Below, piece by piece: positions 50,724-60,718 of a DNA stretch of 64,000 nt. The stretch comes from a bacterium (GTDB lineage: Bacteria; Bacteroidota; Bacteroidia; NS11-12g; UBA955), in assembly GCA_029945665.1 (NCBI GenBank), contig JAQSCZ010000097.1, positions 1-64,000 on the forward strand, in the 5' to 3' direction. Every line of letters starts with the position of its first letter. Within the stretch, counting starts at the first letter, position 1. The position numbers and the translations under genes are program-made. Under the pieces are notes generated by a model. It was not told the DNA's origin. It did not search any database and saw nothing but the letters and a program-made list of their open reading frames with translations.

Positions 50724-52181
50724 ATGCTGACTATATTATTACTTTTAATACCCTTAATTACAGCGATTCTATTAGTGGTTGCAGGCAACAAATCTGCCAG
50801 AGCCATTGCATTGAGCGGCGCACTTTTAGAACTTATTTTGGCGTTTGTATCAATGTTGTTAATGCAACAAGGCAATTCAGCCCATTTATTTACTGTTCAT
50901 TATAATTGGATTACAAGCTTAGGCATTTCATTTAGTTTTACAATTGATGGAATTAGCATGTTGATGGTACTTTTATCATCCTTATTATTACCCATTATTG
51001 TTTATTCTTCATTTAATAAAACATACCACAACGCGCATATCATGTATGCATTAATGATGCTAATGATGAGTGCGATGATTGGCGTTTTCACTGCTGCCGA
51101 TGGATTCTTATTCTACATCATGTGGGAACTTTCTCTGATTCCAATTTATTTTATTATACTGGTGTGGGGTGGCGAAAACAGACAGAAAATTACTTTTAAA
51201 TTTTTCTTGTATACCCTTTTTGGTAGTTTATTTATGCTATTGGCATTGATCTATGTATACCTTCAAATGCCTGAAGCTTCAAGAAGTTTTGATATTCAAG
51301 CATTGTACCAAGCAGGCAGACTATTATCTGTTGAGGAACAAGGCTTAATATTAGCGGCTTTCTTCTTGGCATTTGCTGTTAAAATGCCTATCATTCCATT
51401 TCATAGTTGGCAACCAAAAACGTATTATACAGCACCCACTCCAGGAGTAATGATGTTATCGGGTATTATGGCTAAGATGGCAACCTATGGCTTAATTCGC
51501 TGGGTATTGCCAATGGTTCCAGATGGCTTGGCTGAATATGGCAATTATGGCATTACACTTTCTGTTATCAGTATTATTTACGCATCTTGTATATCTATTG
51601 TTCAAAAAGATTTTAAATACCTAATTGCTTATGCCTCCATTGCGCACATAGGTTTAATTTCGGCTGGTATTTTTGCTGGCAATATTCAGAGTATCCAAGG
51701 TAGTTTAATAGAAATGTTAAGTCATGGAATTAATACTGTTGGTTTATTCATCGCTTATGACATTATTTATAAACGCACAGGTACTTCTGAAATGAGTAAG
51801 TTGGGTGGTATTCGCGCCATCGACTCAAGTTTTGCATTCATGTTCTTTATCGTCATATTAAGTGTTGTTGCATTGCCATTTACAACTGGATTTGTTGGCG
51901 AATTTTTATTGATACTGGGTTTATTTACAAGTAACCCAATTGCAGGTTCGGTTGCTGGATTAAGCATCATCCTAGGGGTGGTTTATATGTTCCGTTCATT
52001 CCAGAAAATGATGTTGGGTGAGTCAAGTGCACACATCCTATCATTACCAAAACTGGACCGACAAGAAAAAACATCTTTAACTATTATTGTGATCCTAATT
52101 ATTGGATTAGGCGTATATCCTAAACCAATTTTAGACATCACAGAAAACGCTGTAACAACATTATTAGAAGGCATTAAATGA
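50724..52181 (+). CDS. nuoM: NADH-quinone oxidoreductase subunit M
   Basis: 485 aa antiporter-like proton channel subunit. It has the conserved Glu in FYIMWELSLIPIYFIIL and Lys in LAFAVKMPIIPFHSWQP plus TAPTPGVMMLSGIMAKMATYG. About 14 membrane helices. Its stop overlaps the nuoN ATG by 4 bp (ATGA). Confidence 0.98.
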   Translation: MLTILLLLIPLITAILLVVAGNKSARAIALSGALLELILAFVSMLLMQQGNSAHLFTVHYNWITSLGISFSFTIDGISMLMVLLSSLLLPIIVYSSFNKTYHNAHIMYALMMLMMSAMIGVFTAADGFLFYIMWELSLIPIYFIILVWGGENRQKITFKFFLYTLFGSLFMLLALIYVYLQMPEASRSFDIQALYQAGRLLSVEEQGLILAAFFLAFAVKMPIIPFHSWQPKTYYTAPTPGVMMLSGIMAKMATYGLIRWVLPMVPDGLAEYGNYGITLSVISIIYASCISIVQKDFKYLIAYASIAHIGLISAGIFAGNIQSIQGSLIEMLSHGINTVGLFIAYDIIYKRTGTSEMSKLGGIRAIDSSFAFMFFIVILSVVALPFTTGFVGEFLLILGLFTSNPIAGSVAGLSIILGVVYMFRSFQKMMLGESSAHILSLPKLDRQEKTSLTIIVILIIGLGVYPKPILDITENAVTTLLEGIK

Positions 52182-53551
52182 AAGAACTATTATTAATATC
52201 AGGACTTGGTGTATTGGCATTAGCTGCCGGTCTTTTTAATCTAAGAAAACCAATGTTGCCTATTGTTCTTTTAGGCTTATTGGCTAACATAGGATTTTGT
52301 ATCGCTGATTGGGGTACAAATGAAAGCGTCTATAACATGCTGTTATTAGATAATTTTGCACTTGCATTTACAATGGTACTTTCATTGGTAGCTATTCTTT
52401 GGTTTGTATCGGCTTCCGATTATTTTCAAGACGACAACAATTTTTCCGACCATTATGCCTTGGTTCTTTTTATGCTAACAGGTGGATTCCTACTCGTATC
52501 ATTCACTAATATGGTCATGTTATTTTTAGGCATTGAAATTTTATCCATTCCACTTTTTGTTTTAGTTGGTAGCAATAAAACCAAAATAAAATCGAACGAA
52601 GCCGCTTTTAAATATTTCTTATTAGGCTCATTTGCTTCTGCATTTCTATTGTTTGGAATCACTTTAATATACGGTAGCACCGGCAGTTTTAATACCGCTG
52701 CTATTTCAAGTTTTATTCAGAACAGCTCAACTGTAAGTCCTCTCCTATTTGCTGGAATGCTTTTGATGTTGGCTTCAATGTCTTTCAAAGTATCGGCAGC
52801 ACCTTTTCATTTTTGGGCCCCCGATGTATACCAGGGAGCACCAACTAATATTACAGCTTTAATGGCAACAGTTGTTAAAACAGTTGCATTTGCTGCTTTC
52901 TACAGATTGTTCTATTCTGCATTTCCTCATATGCAAAAAGAGTATCAATTCGTCTTTGCAATTATAGCCGCTGCAACACTTATTATTTCGAATGTTACTG
53001 CTGCAGTTCAAACCAATGCAAAACGCATGTTGGCTTACTCAAGTATTTCTCATGCGGGCTTTATGATGGTAACGGTTCTAACCATGAAAAGCAACAGTGC
53101 GAATATCCTATTGTATTATACTCTGGTATATAGTATTGCAAGCATAGCCGCTTTCAATGTATTTAAAACAGTAAAGGCAAACTCGAATGGCAACGAAGAT
53201 ATTAATGTATTTAAGGGCCTTGTTAAACGCAATCCCCTAATGGCGGGCACAATGACCCTCGCTTTGCTTTCAATGGCGGGAATACCACCCTTGGCAGGCT
53301 TTATTGCTAAATATTTAGTATTTACCTCTGCCGTTGCCAATGGCTATATTTGGCTAGTGGTAATAGCTATCATTACTTCTTTAATAGGTGTTTATTATTA
53401 CTTTAAAATTATTATTCCAATGTTTGGCGAAGGCAATGCGGAAGATGGAAAAATCGAAATTGGTTTTAGTCAGAAGATTTTACTAATGATATGTTCATTG
53501 GGCATGTTATTACTTTCAGTATTTCCGGATATTATTTTAAATTTACTTTAA
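52178..53551 (+). CDS. nuoN: NADH-quinone oxidoreductase subunit N
   Basis: 457 aa antiporter-like subunit. Motifs: FLGIEILSIPLFVLVG (conserved Glu), SFKVSAAPFHFWAPDVYQGAPTNITALMATVVK (in part) and LAYSSISHAGFMMV. The last gene of the operon; a weak 6-bp hairpin (53551-53569) without a T-run follows. The 130 bp to the convergent hemD contain nothing else I can name. Confidence 0.97.
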   Translation: MKELLLISGLGVLALAAGLFNLRKPMLPIVLLGLLANIGFCIADWGTNESVYNMLLLDNFALAFTMVLSLVAILWFVSASDYFQDDNNFSDHYALVLFMLTGGFLLVSFTNMVMLFLGIEILSIPLFVLVGSNKTKIKSNEAAFKYFLLGSFASAFLLFGITLIYGSTGSFNTAAISSFIQNSSTVSPLLFAGMLLMLASMSFKVSAAPFHFWAPDVYQGAPTNITALMATVVKTVAFAAFYRLFYSAFPHMQKEYQFVFAIIAAATLIISNVTAAVQTNAKRMLAYSSISHAGFMMVTVLTMKSNSANILLYYTLVYSIASIAAFNVFKTVKANSNGNEDINVFKGLVKRNPLMAGTMTLALLSMAGIPPLAGFIAKYLVFTSAVANGYIWLVVIAIITSLIGVYYYFKIIIPMFGEGNAEDGKIEIGFSQKILLMICSLGMLLLSVFPDIILNLL

Positions 53552-53681
53552 GAATAAGGCCCGTATTCTAAAATTCCAATTGTAAAAAAATTGTTGGTTA
53601 TTTTGGCTGAATATTTTACAACCATACTTTAGCTATATCCAAGAAATTGTGACGAATTTCCTGCTTCGGTAGTCAAGTCAA

Positions 53682-54440
53682 TTAGGAATTTACCCTTTTA
53701 ATATAAGCTTCCATGGCTGAAACAATCGAAGGAAATTCTTTTGTTGGAGCAGGAATGTTACATACAAGTTCTTTTTCGGCTATGGCACGGTGTGTGCTCT
53801 CGCCAAACGCTGCTAGGCGGGTTTTATTCTGTTTAAAATCCGGAAAGTTCTCGTATAAAGATTTAATATCTGCTGGACTAAAGAACACGATAATGTCATA
53901 GAATACATTTTCTAAATCACTTAAGTCGGCCGACACTGTTTTATACATCACACTCTCCACGAAATTCAATTTATTTTTTTCAAAGAAATCAGGGATATTA
54001 GATTTTCTGATATCTGAACAAGGAAATAAAAACTTTTCCGTTTTATGATTAAGTATCAGATTAAAAAAATCACTTTCTAAATTGGTTTTAGGAAAAAACA
54101 CCTTGCGCTTACGCATTACCGTATACTTTTGAATGTATAGGCCAATGCCTTCGTTCATACAGAAATACTTTAAATCAATTGGTAAATCAATTCTTAACTC
54201 TTCGACCACTCTGAAGAAATGATCGACTGCATTTTTAGCATTAAAAATAATGGCTGTGTGTGAAAGAATGTTTAATTTCTTGCGCCTTAAATCTTTACCT
54301 GGTATGGGGTCAATTTGAATGAAAGACCTATAGTCTACCTTAAGTTTAAGTTTAGCGGCAATATCATCAAATATTGATTTTCCACTATCTGGTTTGGTTT
54401 GCGATACTAGTATCGTTTTTACTTTTTCCTCTTTCTCCAT
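53682..54440 (-). CDS. hemD: uroporphyrinogen-III synthase
   Basis: 252 aa. It closes hydroxymethylbilane to uroporphyrinogen III in haem synthesis. Divergent like all HemD proteins, but the two-domain alternating layout is clear: VKTILVSQTKPDSGKSIFDD at the start, IIFNAKNAVDHFF, then KFLFPCSDIRKSNIPDFFEK and the second-domain FFSPADIKSLYENFP plus LAAFGESTHRAIAEKEL. Bacteroidota-type proteins of this size sit beside DUF4271, as here. It starts on the base next to the DUF4271 stop, so the two are coupled. Confidence 0.85.
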   Translation of the reverse strand: MEKEEKVKTILVSQTKPDSGKSIFDDIAAKLKLKVDYRSFIQIDPIPGKDLRRKKLNILSHTAIIFNAKNAVDHFFRVVEELRIDLPIDLKYFCMNEGIGLYIQKYTVMRKRKVFFPKTNLESDFFNLILNHKTEKFLFPCSDIRKSNIPDFFEKNKLNFVESVMYKTVSADLSDLENVFYDIIVFFSPADIKSLYENFPDFKQNKTRLAAFGESTHRAIAEKELVCNIPAPTKEFPSIVSAMEAYIKRVNS

Positions 54441-55460
54441 TTAAAACAAAAAACTGTTAAATGATTTAATTAATACCAATATGGGTAGTACTTCGAATGC
54501 ACAAAGATACAAAATTAAGAATAAACTTGATTGGGTTTCAGCAAATAGTCCAGAAAAAGCAAATTTCAATAGACTCAAGCCATAAATCAAAAGTAATGAA
54601 ATTAATAGGATTAAACCTACAGATTGCTGTAATACAGGCATATTACTAAAGTAAGTAAACAAAATTAAAGGCATTAAAACCAAGGTAATTAAGAAAGCAT
54701 TGATTCTGAAAATGATGGCATAATCCTTACTTAAACTCATTTGACGGAACGCAAAAGAAAATAAAAATTTCATCCACTGATTTAAAATAAAAATAGAAAG
54801 TATGCCTGCAGAAACTAATAAAGCAAGCGTTATATCGGCATATTTTATTTCCTTAAAATTTACTCTTATTAAAACAAATACACCAATCGAAAAGACTTGA
54901 CTAATGACAAACCAAGCAAAAAACTTACTGCCTTTAAATACATCTGTTTGCGTATCATAGAATTCTCGAAAGCTCAAACTACTATACCAAGCTCTGTTGA
55001 TTAAATAGTATTGCAAAGGATAACTATACTTAAAAATTATTAATAATAGTAATACAAAGAAACACCATGCCAATACGAACCAATTGTTCATATACTCCCT
55101 CAAGGGAGGGTTTTCTGAAGCCAATAAAGACTTTCTAATATTGGCCTTAGAATTTCTAAAAATATTAAGGTCGGTTCCCTTAAATATTTGAGGCACCAAT
55201 GTATCCTTAGGAATAGTATCCATGTAGGAGGCTGTATCCTGTGTAATTGTCAAGGCCATTTGACCGAGGTCATCTATCAGCAACCGTTCCTGTTGTTGTT
55301 TTCGTATTTTAAGATAATAATCTATACCACTGAGCAAAGAATCGGGCACCAAGTGTGTTTCCTCGAAGGTAAATAAGCTTGTAGCACTATCGAATTGAGC
55401 ACTGCAAGGCACTTTCCATAATAGCACAAAGACTAACGATATGTATAATTTTTTAAAAAT
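54441..55460 (-). CDS. DUF4271 membrane protein
   Basis: 339 aa if it starts at an ATT codon at 55460, or 328 aa from the GTG at 55427. The upstream frame to 55460 encodes FKKLYISLVFVLLWKVPCSAQ, a complete signal peptide that the GTG start would cut in half, and no ATG, GTG or TTG lies before the in-frame stop. A periplasmic segment of about 110 residues is followed by seven or so membrane helices; the C terminus LFLILYLCAFEVLPILVLIK is typical of DUF4271. Function unknown. It overlaps the end of the Omp85 gene by 8 bp with the ATT start and abuts hemD. Confidence 0.8.
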   Translation of the reverse strand: MFKKLYISLVFVLLWKVPCSAQFDSATSLFTFEETHLVPDSLLSGIDYYLKIRKQQQERLLIDDLGQMALTITQDTASYMDTIPKDTLVPQIFKGTDLNIFRNSKANIRKSLLASENPPLREYMNNWFVLAWCFFVLLLLIIFKYSYPLQYYLINRAWYSSLSFREFYDTQTDVFKGSKFFAWFVISQVFSIGVFVLIRVNFKEIKYADITLALLVSAGILSIFILNQWMKFLFSFAFRQMSLSKDYAIIFRINAFLITLVLMPLILFTYFSNMPVLQQSVGLILLISLLLIYGLSLLKFAFSGLFAETQSSLFLILYLCAFEVLPILVLIKSFNSFLF

Positions 55461-57213
55461 AACTACTTATTCCGAAATGGATTTTTCCTGCACGAAGGTC
55501 GAAATTATTTTGCTTTTCTTTACCAAGTGCATATAAAATACTTAAAATACCTGCGCGGGTTTCAATATTACCCCCTACCCCAAATCCCCATGGGGTGTCA
55601 TAGGCAGTGGCCTTTCCTGTTGTATGATCCTCATAATACGCCCCATTCCAAAATGCCTTAATGTATGAATTAGGTCCTAATAAATAGCGATATTCTAAGT
55701 CTAACATATTAAAATTGGTGGCATAAATACTTTGTTCATTAAATCCTTTTAATGAGTTGATACCCCCTTCGCGCATCACTTCATTAAAATAAATAACAGG
55801 CGCTATGATTTGTTCCAAACTAATGCCAGCCTTAATGGTTCCTTTTACTCCGATGGGGAAAAACTTATCGACTTTTAATTTAATTTGGTATTGGTTGTTT
55901 TTAATTGTGGTAGAATCGTAGAGATTATATTGTGCCTTACCAAATTTGACTCCCGATATTCTACTATCAGTCAATATCTTCTTTGTACCTGCGGATACTG
56001 TACTTTCTATCCACCATCCTTTGCGGGGATTGAACCTATAATCTAACAAATTAAAATTGGCAGACAGCCCGTATTGCGCTGTTTGTACAGAATTGATAGG
56101 CGGTAGCTTCTCTGAACTTCTAATCAAATTGGTATCTACACTAATTAAATTGGTGGTATTTATTTTATAAAAAACTTTAAATCCATTGATACCTGAAGTG
56201 TAATATTGAATGCCTATTTGCCGATTAAAATTACTATACAAAGTATCAAATTTCAAAAAGTCAACTGCCAAATCGGCCCCAATAGGCTGACCTAAAATAT
56301 AGGGATAGTTAAATGCCGTTTTCAATTCTTGAGAGCGGGCTTGGAAACTTTTCCAATTAATCATAAGCATTTTCCCAGTTTTAAAAAGGTTATTTAGTTT
56401 TAATAAAAACTCGCCTGTAAACACAAACCTTTGCGCTTGTGTTGAAGTAGCTGTACTGGGGGCCAATCCTATAATTCCATTGACTTGGTCCGATTTCTTT
56501 TTCTTCAAATACAAGTACGGTTTTGCTTTCCCTCCATTAATAAAAACCATTTGCGGAATGCGTTCAGCCAATAAAAATGGCAATTGATTCAATTTATCAT
56601 ACGCTTTCCGATAGACTGATTCGCTGTATATTTTGCCAACTCTTAAACCAGTGTATGCACCTAAAAATGATTTCTTAACATTCGCATCGCCATCAATATG
56701 TATACTATCAAAAAAGAATAATGCACCCTTATCTACAGACAAAAACACATCCAATTTATTGTTATCCAAATGCAATGAATCTGTTTTTATATTGCAAAAG
56801 GGATAGCCATTGTCCTCATAAAAACGCAATACGGCATTGGCGTAATTTGAAAATATGGCGGTATCGATTGGAGAATTAGATAGTTTTTCGCTTATGCTTA
56901 ACAATGCGCTCGACTTTGTAATCTGATAGTCGGCATTGAAACTTTTAATCTTATATTTTTCACCAATGTAAGTATGTGCTATTACTTCTTTTTTAGACCA
57001 TGATAAACTATCGATACTCACCGATGCGTAACCCTTGGCTTTATAGTAATTTAAGAAATTTCGCATGCTTCGAATCTGTTGAATGCTATCACTAGTTTTA
57101 TTGTACTTGTAATTAAGCGGATTTTCGGTAAAAGAAAGGGTATAGGTTTGCGCATTCGCAAAAGTTGCAGTTAACATGAATAGCACAATGTATTTATACG
57201 AAAATAATTTCAT
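55453..57213 (-). CDS. BamA/TamA (Omp85) family outer membrane protein
   Basis: 586 aa. Signal peptide (YIVLFMLTATFANAQ), two or three POTRA-like repeats (about 40-220, e.g. FYEDNGYPFCNIKTDSLHLDNNKLDVFLSVDKG in part, then GLRVGKIYSESVYRKAYDKLNQLPF), and a 16-strand-type C-terminal barrel with the conserved YRFNPRKGWWIE and REGGINSLKGFNEQSIYA segments. Too few POTRA domains for BamA itself; nearer to TamA/other Omp85 transporters. It is the first gene of an Omp85-DUF4271-hemD operon. It ends in SSYF, an aromatic C terminus as expected for a barrel. Confidence 0.85.
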   Translation of the reverse strand: MKLFSYKYIVLFMLTATFANAQTYTLSFTENPLNYKYNKTSDSIQQIRSMRNFLNYYKAKGYASVSIDSLSWSKKEVIAHTYIGEKYKIKSFNADYQITKSSALLSISEKLSNSPIDTAIFSNYANAVLRFYEDNGYPFCNIKTDSLHLDNNKLDVFLSVDKGALFFFDSIHIDGDANVKKSFLGAYTGLRVGKIYSESVYRKAYDKLNQLPFLLAERIPQMVFINGGKAKPYLYLKKKKSDQVNGIIGLAPSTATSTQAQRFVFTGEFLLKLNNLFKTGKMLMINWKSFQARSQELKTAFNYPYILGQPIGADLAVDFLKFDTLYSNFNRQIGIQYYTSGINGFKVFYKINTTNLISVDTNLIRSSEKLPPINSVQTAQYGLSANFNLLDYRFNPRKGWWIESTVSAGTKKILTDSRISGVKFGKAQYNLYDSTTIKNNQYQIKLKVDKFFPIGVKGTIKAGISLEQIIAPVIYFNEVMREGGINSLKGFNEQSIYATNFNMLDLEYRYLLGPNSYIKAFWNGAYYEDHTTGKATAYDTPWGFGVGGNIETRAGILSILYALGKEKQNNFDLRAGKIHFGISSYF

Positions 57214-57237
57214 TCATTTTTACCACTTGATAGCATA

Positions 57238-57245
57238 CAAAACTA
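57238..57245 (-). promoter_or_regulatory. -7 box for the Omp85 operon
   Basis: TAGTTTTG on the minus strand, 24 bp upstream of the ATG at 57213. Confidence 0.35.
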
Positions 57246-57363
57246 TTGAAAACAATTGATATTATATCCTATGCGCTTGCCAATTTATGAACGCTTATTT
57301 AGTCAATTCCATTTTAACAAAAAAACAATTTTAACTCTCCCTAAAAAAACAGCATATTGCAGC

Positions 57364-58446
57364 ATGAAATTTTTAAAGCAACCTTGCTGCCTGCTAATTG
57401 CCATCAGTCTGTTATTTATGAATTGTAAAGGAGGCACAAAAGCCATCCATAAAAAACTAAAGCACCCACTTAATATTATTTTATTAATTGGCGACGGCAT
57501 GGGTCTAGCGCAAATTTCTGCGGCTTCACACTATGCGGCGGGTGACCTGTGTTTAGATTTATTTACCATCATTGGCTTAATTAAAACTGCATCGGGCGAC
57601 GACTATATAACCGATAGTGCTGCTGGCGCCACTGCCTACAGTGCGGGTGTGCATACATACAATGGCGCCATTGGTGTTGGTATGGATTCTTTACCTGTAC
57701 AAACAATCCTTGAAATGGCCGAAGCACACGCACTATCTACAGGACTAGTTGCCACTTGCAGTATCACCCATGCAACGCCCGCTTCTTACTTTGCACATCA
57801 AAAAAGCAGAAGTATGGATTTAGAAATTGCAAATGATATTTACAATCAGAATATCGATGTTGTAATTGGCGGAGGCAAGCCATACTTTGACATTGAAAGA
57901 TTGCAGAAACTCGGTTATCATGTTGCTACAGGAAATGCAATAGACTGGAAAATGGATTACCCGCAATATTTTTATTTTTATAACGACAGTATCCACCCAC
58001 CAAAATGGTTGGACGGGCGAGGCGATTTTTTAGTTAACGCAACCAACCGAGCAATCAAAACATTGAACCAAAATAAAAAAGGATTCTTCTTAATGGTAGA
58101 AGGCAGTCAGATTGATTGGGGAGGACATAACAATGATTTTAATTACACAGTACAGGAAACTTTAGACTTTGATAAAGCCGTAAGAGCAGCCTATGAGTTT
58201 GCAAAAAAAGATGGCAACACTTTGGTACTTGTTACAGCCGATCATGAAACAGGAGGCTTAGCACTGAATGGAGGCTCTTTAAAAGACCATACCATTCAAC
58301 CTGCGTATACCACTGGTCACCATACAGGCATTATGGTGCCCATTTATGCCTATGGGCCAGGTTCTGAATTATTTGCAGGCACGATGGAGAATATTAGAGT
58401 TTTTGAGCACTTGTGTGGGCTTTTGGGATTTGAAACAAAGCATTAA
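57364..58446 (+). CDS. alkaline phosphatase (PhoA type), lipoprotein
   Basis: 360 aa from the ATG at 57364, which starts a lipoprotein signal (KFLKQPCCLLIAISLLFMNC, lipobox LFMNC). The frame open to a TTG at 57256 adds an unlikely 36 residues. The motifs are those of alkaline phosphatase: IILLIGDGMGLAQ (first metal site), DSAAGATAYSAGV with the nucleophile Ser, CSITHATPASYFAH, MVEGSQIDWGGHNND and LVTADHETGGLAL plus the His in TGHHTG. It releases phosphate from monoesters in the periplasm or at the surface. Divergent from the Omp85 gene. Confidence 0.93.
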   Translation: MKFLKQPCCLLIAISLLFMNCKGGTKAIHKKLKHPLNIILLIGDGMGLAQISAASHYAAGDLCLDLFTIIGLIKTASGDDYITDSAAGATAYSAGVHTYNGAIGVGMDSLPVQTILEMAEAHALSTGLVATCSITHATPASYFAHQKSRSMDLEIANDIYNQNIDVVIGGGKPYFDIERLQKLGYHVATGNAIDWKMDYPQYFYFYNDSIHPPKWLDGRGDFLVNATNRAIKTLNQNKKGFFLMVEGSQIDWGGHNNDFNYTVQETLDFDKAVRAAYEFAKKDGNTLVLVTADHETGGLALNGGSLKDHTIQPAYTTGHHTGIMVPIYAYGPGSELFAGTMENIRVFEHLCGLLGFETKH

Positions 58447-58561
58447 AATCCTTAAATGAACCATTAATACAATATTTATTTATTATGCTATAATCCTAAT
58501 AAAAATCAATACATTTGAACTGACTAATCGTTTCAAATATTAACAAAATCGAACATCAAAT

Positions 58562-59464
58562 ATGCTATTAATTATTCTAGGTCTTATCATTTTTGGAGCA
58601 GCAAACTTCGCGCTTCGCAACAACAGTCCATTTATTCGCTTTAAAAGTTTAATAAAAATAGCTGGTATTGCATTCATCGCAATAGGTGTTTTGAATGCTT
58701 GTTTCAAACAAATAAATGCAGGTCAAATTGGCGTTAAATCACTTTTCGGAAAAGTGGAGGATGACATTCTTTTAAGTGGCTTAAATTTCATCAATCCATT
58801 GGTTGACGTAAAGACAATTGATATTAAAACTCAAAATTATACCATGAGCGGTGTGCATGATGAAGGCGCACAGGCTGGCGACGACGCCATTCGTGTTCTA
58901 ACAGCAGATGGGTTGGAAGTAACTATTGATTTAACTGTTTTATACCGTGTGGTTCCATCAGAAGCTCCGCGTTTAATTAAAGAAACGGGCTTAGACTACA
59001 ACGATAAAATTGTTCGTCCATTAACCAGAACAAAGATTAGAGACAATGCTGTTTATTACGATGCTGTATCACTATACAGTACTAAACGCGATACTTTTCA
59101 AATGCGTATTTTCAATAGTATAGAAAAAGATTTTAATAAAAGAGGTCTTATTTTAGAACAGCTTTTGGTTCGCAATATTACGTTGCCTGAATCGGTAAAG
59201 ACTACTATTGAATCGAAAATAAATGCTGAGCAAGATGCACAAAAAATGCAATTTGTATTACAAAAAGAAAAGCAAGAGGCCGAGCGTAAACGCGTGGAAG
59301 CGCAAGGTATTGCAGATTACCAACGCATTATTTCAACAGGCTTAAGCGACAAACAATTGCAGTACGAGAGTATCAAAGCAAATCTTGAGTTGGCCAAATC
59401 AGCGAATGCCAAAGTGATTATCATGGGTAAAAGCAATAGCCCTATGATTATTGACACCAAGTAA
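58562..59464 (+). CDS. SPFH/prohibitin-domain membrane protein
   Basis: 300 aa. N-terminal hydrophobic segments (LLIILGLIIFGAANFAL and LIKIAGIAFIAIGVLNACF) precede the prohibitin domain (about 50-215: INAGQIGVKSLFGKVEDDILLSGLNFINPL in part, DGLEVTIDLTVLYRV, GLILEQLLVRNITLP) and a C-terminal coiled coil rich in Lys, Glu, Gln and Ala (QKEKQEAERKRVEAQGIADYQ). Such proteins form large membrane rings that act as scaffolds, for example for proteases; the partner here is unknown. No neighbour suggests a specific client. Confidence 0.92.
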   Translation: MLLIILGLIIFGAANFALRNNSPFIRFKSLIKIAGIAFIAIGVLNACFKQINAGQIGVKSLFGKVEDDILLSGLNFINPLVDVKTIDIKTQNYTMSGVHDEGAQAGDDAIRVLTADGLEVTIDLTVLYRVVPSEAPRLIKETGLDYNDKIVRPLTRTKIRDNAVYYDAVSLYSTKRDTFQMRIFNSIEKDFNKRGLILEQLLVRNITLPESVKTTIESKINAEQDAQKMQFVLQKEKQEAERKRVEAQGIADYQRIISTGLSDKQLQYESIKANLELAKSANAKVIIMGKSNSPMIIDTK

Positions 59465-59469
59465 TTAAC

Positions 59470-60300
59470 TTACCCTCTGCATTTTCGTCTAAACTCATTC
59501 GGGCTAATTCCTTCAATTTGTTTAAATAGTTTACCGAAATAAGATTCATCATCGAATTGCAATTTGTAGGCAATTTCTTTGATACTTAAATCGGAAATAA
59601 ACAATAATTTTTTGGCTTCTAAATGTGTTTTTTCTTTTATTAATTGTATGGCTGTCGCATTGGTTACTTGCTTTAATTTACGATTAAATACAACCTTGCT
59701 TAAAGTGTACTTATCTAAAAATAAATCAATCACATTTTTATCAAGAAAATGGCCATTAAGAAACTCCATAAATGCAGGTACAATTGGATCTGATTTTGGA
59801 ATCGCAATTGCTTTTTTATTTAATAAAATAATTTTAGAAAGTATGGAGGCTAATATATTTAAAAAATAGGATCGATTTTGTTCGTTTTTCAAAAGCTCAT
59901 CGAATAAAATATTCAGTTCCTTAAACTCTTTTTCATTGAAATTAAAAACAGCCGATTGGTCGTAAAAATTTTGATAATTAATCGAGGTATCGAACTGTTG
60001 AAGTTGTGCCAAATATAAATTGCTGAAAGCTATTGTAAACCCATCGGAGCGTTTGGTGCGCTGTGATAAGTGCGCACTACCCCTAGCAACCAAATGAATG
60101 GACTGCTTTATAATTTCCTCTTTTTTATAATCGATAATATGATGTCCGCCACCCTTGCGATACACCAGTAATTGATAAAAATCGTGTGAGTGAATTTCAT
60201 CCATATTATACTTTGGTGGTTCGCTCCAATGCAAGATACTGGCCATCACTTCTTCGATGCCCATTTCTTTAAATGAATGAATTGGTAGGTCAGATTTCAT
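59470..60300 (-). CDS. AraC family transcriptional regulator
   Basis: 276 aa. The N-terminal cupin-like ligand domain (about 30-110, including YNMDEIHSHDFYQLLVYRKGGGHHII in part) precedes a C-terminal double HTH (about 185-275) with LSIKEIAYKLQFDDESYFGKLFKQIEGISPNEFRRK (in part: AYKLQFDDESYFGKLFK). The first HTH carries TLSKVVFNRKLKQVTNATAIQ. It may control the divergent or downstream small operon, but no operator is visible; the ligand is unknown. Confidence 0.92.
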   Translation of the reverse strand: MKSDLPIHSFKEMGIEEVMASILHWSEPPKYNMDEIHSHDFYQLLVYRKGGGHHIIDYKKEEIIKQSIHLVARGSAHLSQRTKRSDGFTIAFSNLYLAQLQQFDTSINYQNFYDQSAVFNFNEKEFKELNILFDELLKNEQNRSYFLNILASILSKIILLNKKAIAIPKSDPIVPAFMEFLNGHFLDKNVIDLFLDKYTLSKVVFNRKLKQVTNATAIQLIKEKTHLEAKKLLFISDLSIKEIAYKLQFDDESYFGKLFKQIEGISPNEFRRKCRG

Positions 60301-60334
60301 CGGTAACTATTGAACATCAAAGTAAGCACTATTT

Positions 60335-60718
60335 TTATTCTTTACAACCATCGACAATCCATTTTTTTATGAGTTTTAGTTCGGCTGCACTTGGTTTGGT
60401 ATTGCCCGCAGGAGGCATGTCCTTTTTAACAAATAACCTATCATTTAAATTCCCTGCATCGCTCTGAGATTTTAACTCTTTGTAAGTTTCAAATGGATAA
60501 GCGTAACCTTGCCCATGACAGCCAATGCAATATTTATTCATGATGGGCTGTATAGCGGTATAGTGAGCAAATGTATCCGTTACTTTTACAACAGTATCGT
60601 TCTTAGTTGTAGTTACTGGAGTTGCTTCGCCCTTTTTACCACAAGCATACAATTGTAAAATAAAAAGTGTAATAAGACCGTAAATGATAGTTTTAGCGAC
60701 TGATAGTAAATGTTCCAT
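60335..60718 (-). CDS. small c-type cytochrome lipoprotein
   Basis: 127 aa. A lipoprotein signal peptide ends in LQLYAC. Mature residues about 52-125 form a short class-I-like cytochrome domain with haem site CIGCH preceded by YTAIQPIMNKY, and a distal KKDMPPAGNTKP segment that supplies the Met ligand. Similar domains occur in planctomycete-type and Bacteroidota electron-transfer proteins. It starts within the last codons of the adjacent T9SS gene (26-bp overlap) and is transcribed with it. The electron partner is unknown. Confidence 0.8.
   Translation of the reverse strand: MEHLLSVAKTIIYGLITLFILQLYACGKKGEATPVTTTKNDTVVKVTDTFAHYTAIQPIMNKYCIGCHGQGYAYPFETYKELKSQSDAGNLNDRLFVKKDMPPAGNTKPSAAELKLIKKWIVDGCKE

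Noticed and set aside
53551-53569. Terminator after nuoN
   Set aside because: The stem is only 6 bp, is AT-rich and has no T-run; I did not list it as a feature.
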